Below are positions 1 to 4,525 of a stretch of DNA of 5,981 nt, one piece after another; position 1 is the stretch's first letter, and each line of letters opens with the position of its first letter. Source of the stretch: Anaerolineae bacterium (GTDB taxonomy: Bacteria > Chloroflexota > Anaerolineae > 4572-78). The notes beneath the pieces are model-generated. The model saw only the letters and a program-made list of their open reading frames with translations, ran no database searches and was not told where the DNA came from. The DNA lies in contig JALVZI010000621.1 in NCBI GenBank assembly GCA_027022125.1, positions 1 through 5,981 of the forward strand. Direction: 5' to 3'. The translations under genes and the position numbers were made by a program.

Positions 1-456
1 ACTTTCACCCCCGCCCCACCGACCGCCACGCCGACGCCCGCACTCGATTTTGTGATTTCCAACATTCACGTGATGGGGCTGGGCGAAAATAACGGCGGCA
101 TCGAAGGTCCCGGCTCGATGCACGTCATTTTCATCACCGTGGTGGACGCAGCAGGCAATCCCATCGACGGGGCGCATATCGTCAACACCGCCCCCTACCC
201 CGGCGAAACCGTTTCCGGCGATAAAGGTCCGGGCAAAGCGGAAATTTTGATGGACAGAGAGGTTTTCAACCTGAAAATTGACAGCGTGAACGGCGTTCCC
301 GTCACCAGCGAAGTTTCGCACAATCTGTCGCTGATGCAGCCCGAACCCGCCGACATCGCCGGTAAACTCGGTGATGCGTGCCCCACTGTGGACAACTGCC
401 CGTTGCCGCCATACAAACACTTTTCATACCAAATCACCTTCCAGCGGACGTATTAG
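1..456 (+). CDS. C-terminal part of a secreted/surface protein with a Pro/Thr linker and a terminal beta-sandwich-like domain (5' end outside window)
   Basis: The frame is open from base 1 to the TAG at 454-456, so the gene starts upstream. The GTG at 52 is an internal valine, not a start, because the residues before it (TFTPAPPTATPTPALDF) form a Pro/Thr/Ala linker typical of exported multidomain proteins. The remaining ~134 residues are rich in predicted beta-strand and contain the stretch VIFITVVDAAGNPIDGAHIV, which resembles the start of carboxypeptidase-regulatory-like or Ig-like domains. Gly/Pro turns follow (PYPGETVSGDKGPGKAEI). Near the end is a Cys pair in DACPTVDNCPLPP that could form a disulphide outside the cell, then a terminal strand YQITFQRTY. 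I do not recognise a named family and cannot tell what the missing N-terminal part does. The stop codon is followed three bases later by a heptamer array. The gene is co-directional with the lipoprotein downstream, but a 225-bp spacer with its own promoter separates them. Confidence 0.75.
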   Translation, partial: TFTPAPPTATPTPALDFVISNIHVMGLGENNGGIEGPGSMHVIFITVVDAAGNPIDGAHIVNTAPYPGETVSGDKGPGKAEILMDREVFNLKIDSVNGVPVTSEVSHNLSLMQPEPADIAGKLGDACPTVDNCPLPPYKHFSYQITFQRTY

Positions 457-487
457 GTGGTTCAAGGTTTCAGGTTTCGGGTTCAAA

Positions 488-535
488 GTTGCAAAGTTGC
501 AAAGTTGCAGAGTAGCAGGGTTGCAGGGTTGCAAG
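488..535. repeat. Octamer tandem array, 6 units
   Basis: Six consecutive 8-bp units: GTTGCAAA, GTTGCAAA, GTTGCAGA, GTAGCAGG, GTTGCAGG, GTTGCAAG. The period changes from the preceding 7 bp to exactly 8 bp here. The unit at 512-519 (GTAGCAGG) recurs at 3692-3699, where it carries the stop codon of the hydrolase gene. Confidence 0.9.
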
Positions 536-559
536 TCCCGACTCACCTGCTCACTATCC

Positions 560-584
560 CTATCTCTATCCCTTTCACGCATCA
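560..584. repeat. 25-bp perfect direct repeat, copy 1 (copy 2 at 4403-4427)
   Basis: The 25 bases here, beginning CTATCTCTATCCC and ending CGCATCA, occur identically at 4403-4427 in the same orientation, nearly 4 kb away. The segment joins the hexamer (TATCTC/TATCCC) and heptamer (TTTCACG/CATCACG) sections, so the junction itself is conserved between spacers. Confidence 0.9.
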
Positions 585-599
585 CGCATCACGTTTCAC

Positions 600-641
600 A
601 AATGACCAATGACAAACCACAAATGACAAATAACAAATCTC
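600..641. repeat. AAATGAC-type heptamer array, 6 units
   Basis: Six consecutive heptamers: AAATGAC, CAATGAC, AAACCAC, AAATGAC, AAATAAC, AAATCTC. The fourth and fifth units supply the ATGACA hexamer proposed as the -35 element of the lipoprotein promoter. Confidence 0.85.
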
Positions 642-651
642 GTGGTATCAT
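623..651 (+). promoter_or_regulatory. Putative sigma70-type promoter of the lipoprotein gene
   Basis: ATGACA (623-628, 5/6 to TTGACA) and TATCAT (646-651, 5/6 to TATAAT) are 17 bp apart. The -10 is preceded by TGG, giving an extended -10 (TGGTATCAT). Transcription would start near 657-659, leaving a leader of about 25 nt containing the GGAG at 673-676. The -35 lies in the heptamer array and the -10 just outside it. This is a prediction from consensus only. Confidence 0.55.
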
Positions 652-681
652 ACGCCGGTAAAATTTTGAACCGGAGCAACC

Positions 682-2505
682 ATGCGACGCTTTCTCGTCA
701 TTTTCTCAACCGTGATTCTTCTGACTGCCTGCCGGAATGTCCCCACCGCCCGCAGCGAAACTTCGCCGACGGCGACCCCCACCAACGTGATTGTGGTGCT
801 GGCAACCACTACCCCCACCCCAACCACCGCCGCACCGAAACCCACCGCGCCTGCCGAAACACCCGCCGCCACCCCGACCTATCCCTGTCTGGCGGCGCGC
901 TGGCAAACGCCTCTGCCACAAAAAACTGCCACTGCCGCACCCGTCGTCACCCCCGCACCGACCGCGTCCGGCGCGATACCCGGCACGGTGAACGGCGATA
1001 TTGTGAACGTGCGCGCTGCGCCATCCACCGCCGCCGAAATTGTCGGCACGGTGACAGCCAGCCAAACGGTGGAAATTTCGGGAAAAAACGCCGCCGCCGA
1101 CTGGTGGCAAATTGCCGACCCGCTTTCGGGCTGGGTGAGCGCCCAATTTGTGGATACCGATTTTTCGCCCGATGAAATTCCCACCGTTGCCGAACCCGTC
1201 ACCACCCCCCAAATACCGGCGCTCATCGCCAGCGACGCCATCACTGGCGCAACCGAGGGCATCGTCACCGGCGATTTGCTCAACGTGCGCGCCCAACCGT
1301 CCACCGACAGCGACATCATCGGTAGCGCAACCCTCAGTCAAACCGTGCAGATTATCGGCAAAACCGATGCGGGCGACTGGCTGGAAGTGTGCTGTCTGCC
1401 CAACGGCGATACCGGATGGCTATACGCAGAATATGTACAGGTGGACGGGCTATCCGCCATCAGCACCACCGCCAAAACCGAATCCACCCCCGAACCATCG
1501 CCCGCCGCACCCGCCACCGATGCGCTGACCGCGCTCGCCCCCAACGAAGACAACACCCTGCCCGGTGATGGCGGCTGGGGCATTCCCAGCGCCACCGACC
1601 CGCTCACCGGTGCGCCGCTCACCGCCGACAGCCTGCCGCGCCCGGTCATCGTCTGCATCAACAACGACCCGCAGGCGCGCCCGCAATTCGGCATCGGCGC
1701 GGCGGATGTGATGTACGAGTATATTATGGAAGGTTACAGCATCACCCGTTTCAGTGGCATCTTTTTCGGCACGCCGCCCGCGCAGATTGGACCCATTCGC
1801 AGTGCGCGGCTGGTCAACTATTATATGGGCGCGCTGTACAATGCCCCGCTGATGTGCTCCGGCGCCAGCGATGACGTGCGCTATCTGCTGAAAAATTTCG
1901 CGCCGTTCGACTATTTGGATATAGATTTGGATGACCCCAGCAACCGGCTGTACACCGATAATGTGGGCAACGATTACCGCACCCGTCTGCGTGTCGGCGC
2001 GACGGGGCTGAAAAATTGGCTTTCCAACTGGAAGATTGCTCCTGCGGGATTGCGCGGTTTCACTTTCGGCGATGCGCCCGCCGACGGCGAACCGGCAACC
2101 GATATTCACATCGATTATCCCGCCGTAACGGGCAGTAATGTGGATTATGCTTTCGATACCGCCAGCGGGGAATATCTGCGTTTTTTGGGGGATGACCCGC
2201 ATTTGGACGGCAACACCGGCAAGCAGGTCAGTGTGGAAAATGTGGTGGTGCAGGTTGTGCCGCACCAACAAACCGAAATGGTGGAAGACAGTCTCGGCAA
2301 TACTGGCATCCGGCTAAACCTGTTTGGCACGGGGGAAGCGATTGTGTTCCGCGACGGGCGGGCATTCCGCGGCACATGGCGCAGCGACAATCGCGGCGAC
2401 ACCCCGCACTTTTTCGACACCGCCGGCGCAGAAATCCCGCTCAAACCGGGACACACCTGGGTCAGCATCGTCACATCGCTGGGAGATGTGACGTTCGGAG
2501 AATAG
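682..2505 (+). CDS. SH3b-SH3b-DUF3048 (YerB-like) lipoprotein
   Basis: A complete 607-residue lipoprotein, starting at ATG 682 with GGAG (673-676) five bases upstream. The signal peptide (MRRFLVIFSTVILLTAC) ends in a lipobox, L-T-A-C, with Cys17 as the predicted lipidated residue, so the protein should be anchored outside the cytoplasmic membrane. A Thr/Pro/Ala tether covers residues ~20-97. Two SH3b domains follow at ~101-160 and ~192-256. Both contain the hallmark NVRA.PST segment and a terminal GW motif (SGWVSAQFV and TGWLYAEYV), and they appear to be an internal duplication. After a second linker, ~305-450 matches the N-terminal DUF3048 module (RPVIVCINNDPQARPQFGIGAADVMYEY, split here as RPVIVCINND then PQARPQFGI; also IGPIRSAR at 369-376). 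Residues ~480-600 match the C-terminal DUF3048 module (GTWRS and PGHTWVSIV near the end). B. subtilis YerB is a DUF3048 lipoprotein of unknown biochemistry. SH3b domains commonly bind cell wall, so a role at the envelope is inferred. The stop codon falls in a repeat unit. Confidence 0.93.
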   Translation: MRRFLVIFSTVILLTACRNVPTARSETSPTATPTNVIVVLATTTPTPTTAAPKPTAPAETPAATPTYPCLAARWQTPLPQKTATAAPVVTPAPTASGAIPGTVNGDIVNVRAAPSTAAEIVGTVTASQTVEISGKNAAADWWQIADPLSGWVSAQFVDTDFSPDEIPTVAEPVTTPQIPALIASDAITGATEGIVTGDLLNVRAQPSTDSDIIGSATLSQTVQIIGKTDAGDWLEVCCLPNGDTGWLYAEYVQVDGLSAISTTAKTESTPEPSPAAPATDALTALAPNEDNTLPGDGGWGIPSATDPLTGAPLTADSLPRPVIVCINNDPQARPQFGIGAADVMYEYIMEGYSITRFSGIFFGTPPAQIGPIRSARLVNYYMGALYNAPLMCSGASDDVRYLLKNFAPFDYLDIDLDDPSNRLYTDNVGNDYRTRLRVGATGLKNWLSNWKIAPAGLRGFTFGDAPADGEPATDIHIDYPAVTGSNVDYAFDTASGEYLRFLGDDPHLDGNTGKQVSVENVVVQVVPHQQTEMVEDSLGNTGIRLNLFGTGEAIVFRDGRAFRGTWRSDNRGDTPHFFDTAGAEIPLKPGHTWVSIVTSLGDVTFGE

Positions 2506-2652
2506 AGATTGGAGATTGGTTATTAGTGATTCGTATTGCGTGTTTCGTGAAAACGTGAAACGTGATGCGTGATTGGTGATTAGAGATTAGCGATTGGAGA
2601 TTGGCGATTCGTATTGCGTATTTCGTATTGCGTGAAACGTGATGCGTGATGA

Positions 2653-2672
2653 CGTGAAACGTGAGACTTTGG
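2653..2672 (+). repeat. 20-bp perfect inverted repeat, left copy (right copy at 3761-3780)
   Basis: CGTGAAACGTGAGACTTTGG here is the exact reverse complement of 3761-3780. The two copies flank the hydrolase gene, 1.09 kb apart. An 18-bp match (2503-2520 against 3813-3830) lies outside this pair in the same inverted arrangement. Confidence 0.92.
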
Positions 2673-2693
2673 ACTTTGGACTTTGGACTTTGG
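2666..2693. repeat. Perfect ACTTTGG x4 tandem repeat just upstream of the hydrolase start
   Basis: Four identical copies of ACTTTGG, followed by the diverged ACTTGAA. It ends 30 bp before the ATG at 2724. This is the longest run of identical adjacent heptamers in spacer 2 and the best candidate there for copy-number variation between strains. Confidence 0.93.
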
Positions 2694-2723
2694 ACTTGAA
2701 ACTCGAAACCAGAAACTCGAAAC

Positions 2724-3695
2724 ATGAAACCTTTCATCCCCCATCCGCTGGTGCGAAACCCACATGTGCAAACGCTGCTGGCTTCTGCCCAGCAGATATT
2801 GCCGTTTGACATTAACGCCCATTCGCGGGAAGTGGTGCTCAACCTGCCCGCCGATGGCGGCACCCGTTTGCAGGGCTTTTACAGCCCGCAAACTGCCGCT
2901 CCGTCCAAAGGGTTGATTGTGATGTTTCACGGCTGGTTGGGGTCTGCCAACTCCAGTTACAATCGCGCTGTCGGCGGCGATTTGTTCCAGCGGGGATATT
3001 CCGTTTTCCGGCTGAATATGCGCGACCATGGCGGCACAGAAGCATGGAATGAAGCCCCGTTTCATGGCGCGCGGCTGGAAGAGGTGGTGCAAGCCGTCGC
3101 CGAAGCGGGCAAACTGGAACCCGAAACGCCGCTGGTGCTCATCGGCTATTCTATGGGCGGTAATTTCGCTCTGCGCGTGGCGCACCGCATAGCGGAAACA
3201 CCCATCCCCACCCTGAAACACGTCATCGCCGTCAGCCCGTCGGTCAACCCGAAAGCCACCGTCAAAGCCATTGACGAATCATTTCCCATTTACTCATTTT
3301 ATTTCGGGCGAAAATGGAAACGGATGATTCGCGCCAAACAAATCGCCTTCCCCGAATTGTATGCCGATTTCGATGAAGCGCTGCGGATGAAAAATTCGTA
3401 TGATATGGGGGAATGGTTCATCACCCGTTACACCAGTTTTTCCGACAGCGACAGTTACTATCGCAGTTACGCCGTCACCCCGGAGATGATGACTGCCGTC
3501 ACCGTGCCGACCACCATCATCACTTCGGCAGATGACCCCATCATCCCCATCGCCGATTTCGAGCCGTTCCGCGCGCTGAACAACCCGAATTTCACCCTTT
3601 CTGTTCAGCCCTTCGGCGGGCACGTCGGCTTTATGGATATTTTGCCCATTCGCCGCTGGTTGGTGGATGTGATTGAATCGATTGTGGAGGGGTAG
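2724..3695 (+). CDS. Alpha/beta-fold hydrolase, YheT/COG0429-like
   Basis: A complete 323-residue protein, cytoplasmic as far as can be seen (no signal peptide or membrane segment), close to the usual ~320-340 residues of YheT-type hydrolases. The N-terminal LVRNPHVQTLL (9-19) corresponds to the family's conserved NPHLQT segment, which supports ATG 2724 as the start. The oxyanion-side motif is MFHGWLGS (67-74). The nucleophile elbow is GYSMGG with Ser143. The acid is in SADDP (Asp270 or Asp271) and the base is His300 in FGGHVGF. The conserved RLNMRDHGGT lies at 96-105. Family members act on esters or acyl groups, but no substrate can be assigned from sequence. The gene has no Shine-Dalgarno sequence: the bases before the ATG are heptamer repeats, and the start codon lies inside one. 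It may depend on read-through from the lipoprotein gene 218 bp upstream. The TAG stop is inside a repeat unit shared with spacer 1. It converges with ogt. Confidence 0.93.
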   Translation: MKPFIPHPLVRNPHVQTLLASAQQILPFDINAHSREVVLNLPADGGTRLQGFYSPQTAAPSKGLIVMFHGWLGSANSSYNRAVGGDLFQRGYSVFRLNMRDHGGTEAWNEAPFHGARLEEVVQAVAEAGKLEPETPLVLIGYSMGGNFALRVAHRIAETPIPTLKHVIAVSPSVNPKATVKAIDESFPIYSFYFGRKWKRMIRAKQIAFPELYADFDEALRMKNSYDMGEWFITRYTSFSDSDSYYRSYAVTPEMMTAVTVPTTIITSADDPIIPIADFEPFRALNNPNFTLSVQPFGGHVGFMDILPIRRWLVDVIESIVEG

Positions 3696-3760
3696 CAGGG
3701 TTGTTCGGTGTTCAAAGTTCAAGGTTTCTGGTTTCGAGTCCCTGGTTTCAAGTCCAAAGC

Positions 3761-3780
3761 CCAAAGTCTCACGTTTCACG
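3761..3780 (-). repeat. 20-bp perfect inverted repeat, right copy (left copy at 2653-2672)
   Basis: CCAAAGTCTCACGTTTCACG is the exact reverse complement of 2653-2672, on the other side of the hydrolase gene. Together with the 18-bp match at 3813-3830 it makes the two hydrolase-flanking spacers inverted copies of one module. Confidence 0.92.
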
Positions 3781-3807
3781 CATCACGCATCACGCATCAC
3801 GCATCAC
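3780..3807. repeat. Perfect GCATCAC x4 tandem repeat
   Basis: Four identical adjacent heptamers, bracketed by GTTTCAC on both sides (3773-3779 and 3808-3814). Spacer 1 has two CATCACG-type units at the corresponding place, so copy number already differs within this window. Confidence 0.92.
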
Positions 3808-3827
3808 GTTTCACCAATCTCCAATCT

Positions 3828-4289
3828 CTAATCTCTCTCATGCGCTAGCAGCCATTTTTTGCGCCACAGCCCCCCGCCGTAACCCGTTAATTTGCCGTTA
3901 CTGCCGATGATACGATGACACGGGGCGACAATCGAAATGGGATTTTTGGCATTCGCCCCGCCGACCGCCCGCACGGCTTTTGGGTTGCCGATGGCGCGGG
4001 CAATATCGCCATAAGATGCCGTACTGCCGAAAGGCACATCCAGCAACGCCCGCCACACTTTTTTCTGGAATTCTGTGCCGTGAAATTCCAGCGGCAAATC
4101 GAAAGTGGTGCGCTCGCCGCGAAAATACTCGCTCAACTGCCGAACTCCCGCCTGCACCGCCGGCGAATCGCCGTTGGCATCGGGGTATTTCTCATCCACA
4201 AAATTGATGCCGGTGATGGTGTCGCGCATGCCGCTCACTTCCACCCAACCGATGTCCGTTTTCAAATAACCGCGATACATTTCTACCAT
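3828..4289 (-). CDS. ogt: Methylated-DNA--[protein]-cysteine S-methyltransferase (O6-alkylguanine-DNA alkyltransferase)
   Basis: A complete 153-residue suicide repair protein. It transfers the alkyl group from O6-alkylguanine in DNA to its own cysteine and is then inactive. The C-terminal DNA-binding/catalytic domain spans ~70-150. It begins GTEFQKKVW, with helix-turn-helix residues STASYGDIA (Tyr93), and the arginine-finger segment KAVRAVGGAN (Arg107) follows. The active site is PCHR with Cys124, and the usual terminal GYGGGLWRKKWLL comes next. The N-terminal ~65 residues form the variable Methyltransf_1N-type domain. The start is set by an AAGGAG (minus strand, 4296-4301) six bases before the ATG. 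The last three residues and TAG stop (GAGAGAGATTAG on the minus strand) are written by repeat units. The protein still reaches the normal family end, so nothing essential is lost. It converges with the hydrolase and diverges from the membrane protein. No ada-like regulatory domain is present. Confidence 0.97.
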   Translation of the reverse strand: MVEMYRGYLKTDIGWVEVSGMRDTITGINFVDEKYPDANGDSPAVQAGVRQLSEYFRGERTTFDLPLEFHGTEFQKKVWRALLDVPFGSTASYGDIARAIGNPKAVRAVGGANAKNPISIVAPCHRIIGSNGKLTGYGGGLWRKKWLLAHERD

Positions 4290-4304
4290 AAAACGCTCCT
4301 TTTT

Positions 4305-4319
4305 GCACAGATGTTCTGT
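4305..4319. promoter_or_regulatory. Small palindrome in the ogt leader, possible operator
   Basis: ACAGA-TGT-TCTGT (4307-4319) is a perfect 5-bp inverted repeat with a 3-bp centre, between the predicted -10 and the ribosome binding site of ogt. On the minus strand, the overlapping GAACATCTGTGC matches the Gram-positive LexA pattern GAAC-N4-GTTC at 7 of 8 positions. A damage-responsive operator would make sense for ogt, but such a short match can occur by chance. Confidence 0.3.
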
Positions 4320-4320
4320 A

Positions 4321-4329
4321 ATTGTACCA
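4321..4329 (-). promoter_or_regulatory. Putative extended -10 promoter element of ogt
   Basis: On the minus strand the bases read TGGTACAAT: a TACAAT hexamer (5/6 to TATAAT) with a TGN extension. Transcription would start near 4314, about 25 nt before the ATG. No good -35 is present at the expected distance, because those bases are octamer repeats. The motif is close to TGGTATCAT upstream of the lipoprotein gene. Confidence 0.5.
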
Positions 4330-4331
4330 TA

Positions 4332-4403
4332 CGAATGGGCAAATGGGCGAATTTGCGAATGAGCGAATGGGTAAATATACGAATAGGCGATTCAACGAAT
4401 TGC
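4332..4403. repeat. Spacer 4, part 1: octamer array, 9 units
   Basis: Nine consecutive 8-bp units: CGAATGGG, CAAATGGG, CGAATTTG, CGAATGAG, CGAATGGG, TAAATATA, CGAATAGG, CGATTCAA, CGAATTGC. The period is strictly 8, unlike the 7-bp arrays of spacers 2 and 3. The array begins immediately upstream of the ogt -10 region. Confidence 0.88.
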
Positions 4404-4427
4404 TATCTCTATCCCTTTCACGCATCA
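4403..4427. repeat. 25-bp perfect direct repeat, copy 2 (copy 1 at 560-584)
   Basis: Identical to 560-584 over 25 bases. The next bases (TGTTTTCAC, 4428-4436) continue a degenerate version of the TTTCAC family before the final heptamer array. Confidence 0.9.
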
Positions 4428-4441
4428 TGTTTTCACACACC

Positions 4442-4483
4442 CATTGTTCATTGTTCATTACTCATTGTTCATTGAATATTGAA
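4442..4483. repeat. Spacer 4, part 2: CATTGTT-type heptamer array, 6 units
   Basis: Six consecutive heptamers: CATTGTT, CATTGTT, CATTACT, CATTGTT, CATTGAA, TATTGAA. The array stops 8 bp before the -35 element of the membrane-protein promoter. Confidence 0.88.
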
Positions 4484-4490
4484 TGCAGTA

Positions 4491-4519
4491 TTGACAATTT
4501 TCCGCCATCCATTGATAAT
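4491..4519 (+). promoter_or_regulatory. Strong sigma70-type promoter of the membrane-protein gene
   Basis: TTGACA (4491-4496, perfect -35) and GATAAT (4514-4519, 5/6 to TATAAT) are separated by exactly 17 bp. The expected start point, 6-8 bases after the -10, is 4525-4527. That coincides with the GTG at 4526, so the message would have essentially no leader. Confidence 0.7.
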
Positions 4520-4525
4520 GGATTT

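Larger units (their letters stand above)
457..641. repeat. Spacer 1: composite array of 7-, 8- and 6-bp degenerate tandem units
   Basis: Almost the whole spacer between the first two genes is periodic. Heptamers GGTTCAA, GGTTTCA, GGTTTCG, GGTTCAA occupy 459-486. Octamers of the GTTGCAAA type occupy 488-535. Hexamers TATCCC, TATCTC, TATCCC occupy 555-572. Heptamers of the TTTCACG/CATCACG type occupy about 573-599. AAATGAC-type heptamers occupy 600-641. Only about 20 bp (536-554) look less regular. The units belong to the families found in the other three spacers, in the same orientation as spacers 3 and 4. No gene, RNA or terminator is visible in the array. Confidence 0.9.
2506..2728. repeat. 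Spacer 2: uninterrupted array of about 31 heptamer-like units joining two genes
   Basis: The spacer parses completely from the base after the lipoprotein stop into the hydrolase start. It is 29 heptamers, two 8-bp units (TGAAAACG 2548-2555, TGATGACG 2647-2654) and one 4-bp remnant (TGAG 2662-2665). Families in order: AGATTGG-like; TGATTCG, TATTGCG and TGAAACG-like; AGATTAG and CGATTGG-like; TATTGCG, TGAAACG and TGATGCG again; four perfect ACTTTGG; then ACTTGAA, ACTCGAA, ACCAGAA, ACTCGAA, ACATGAA. The last unit contains the hydrolase ATG. A further unit, AGAATAG (2499-2505), may extend the array over the lipoprotein stop. There is no recognisable promoter, terminator or Shine-Dalgarno sequence in it. 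Confidence 0.93.
3692..3835. repeat. Spacer 3: composite 7/8-bp repeat array between convergent genes
   Basis: The array runs from inside the hydrolase stop into the ogt stop. Units in order: GTAGCAGG (3692), GTTGTTCG, GTGTTCAAA, then heptamers GTTCAAG, GTTTCTG, GTTTCGA, GTCCCTG, GTTTCAA, GTCCAAA, GCCCAAA, GTCTCAC, GTTTCAC, four GCATCAC (3780-3807), GTTTCAC, CAATCTC, CAATCTC, TAATCTC. Read on the minus strand, it repeats the family order of spacer 2: AGATTGG, then TGAAACG/TGATGCG, then CTTTGG, then TTGAAACC and TCGAAACC. No terminator hairpin is visible, although two genes converge here. Confidence 0.92.

Noticed and set aside
52..54. GTG as the start of the first gene
   Set aside because: The same frame is open to base 1 with a typical Pro/Thr linker, so the start is outside the window.
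457..641. CRISPR-like array
   Set aside because: Units are 6-8 bp, directly adjacent and degenerate. There are no 25-40 bp repeats with unique spacers and no cas genes.
371..661. 96-codon open frame running through spacer 1
   Set aside because: It overlaps the end of the first gene out of frame, and its second half is heptamer-encoded low-complexity sequence (runs of Ser-Leu). It has no ribosome binding site.
1450..2271. 273-codon minus-strand open frame (and 706-1341 minus, 211 codons)
   Set aside because: Shadow frames of the lipoprotein gene, which has a clear lipobox, SH3b and DUF3048 motifs on the plus strand. GC-rich codon bias keeps the antisense frames open.
2471..3221. Minus-strand open frames (2471-2863 and 2580-3221) crossing spacer 2
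   Set aside because: The heptamers read as repetitive peptides (SPKSKVQSPKS type) and the rest is antisense to the hydrolase. Such products are common spurious annotations.
3696..3827. Bidirectional terminator between the convergent genes
   Set aside because: No GC-rich hairpin with a T-tract could be found. The units are direct repeats and do not self-complement well.
2499..3835. Insertion sequence or composite transposon around the hydrolase
   Set aside because: The flanks are inverted, but there is no transposase, no terminal inverted repeat of IS type and no target duplication. The same repeat families also occur in spacers 1 and 4.
3701..3910. 69-codon plus-strand open frame in spacer 3
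   Set aside because: It is encoded by repeat units (repeated SRITHHA-like peptide) and then antisense to ogt. It has no start signals.
4427..4525. Upstream in-frame ATG adding 33 residues to the membrane protein
   Set aside because: The extension would be translated from the CATTGTT heptamers and the TTGACA/GATAAT promoter. It has no ribosome binding site and lies upstream of the predicted transcription start.
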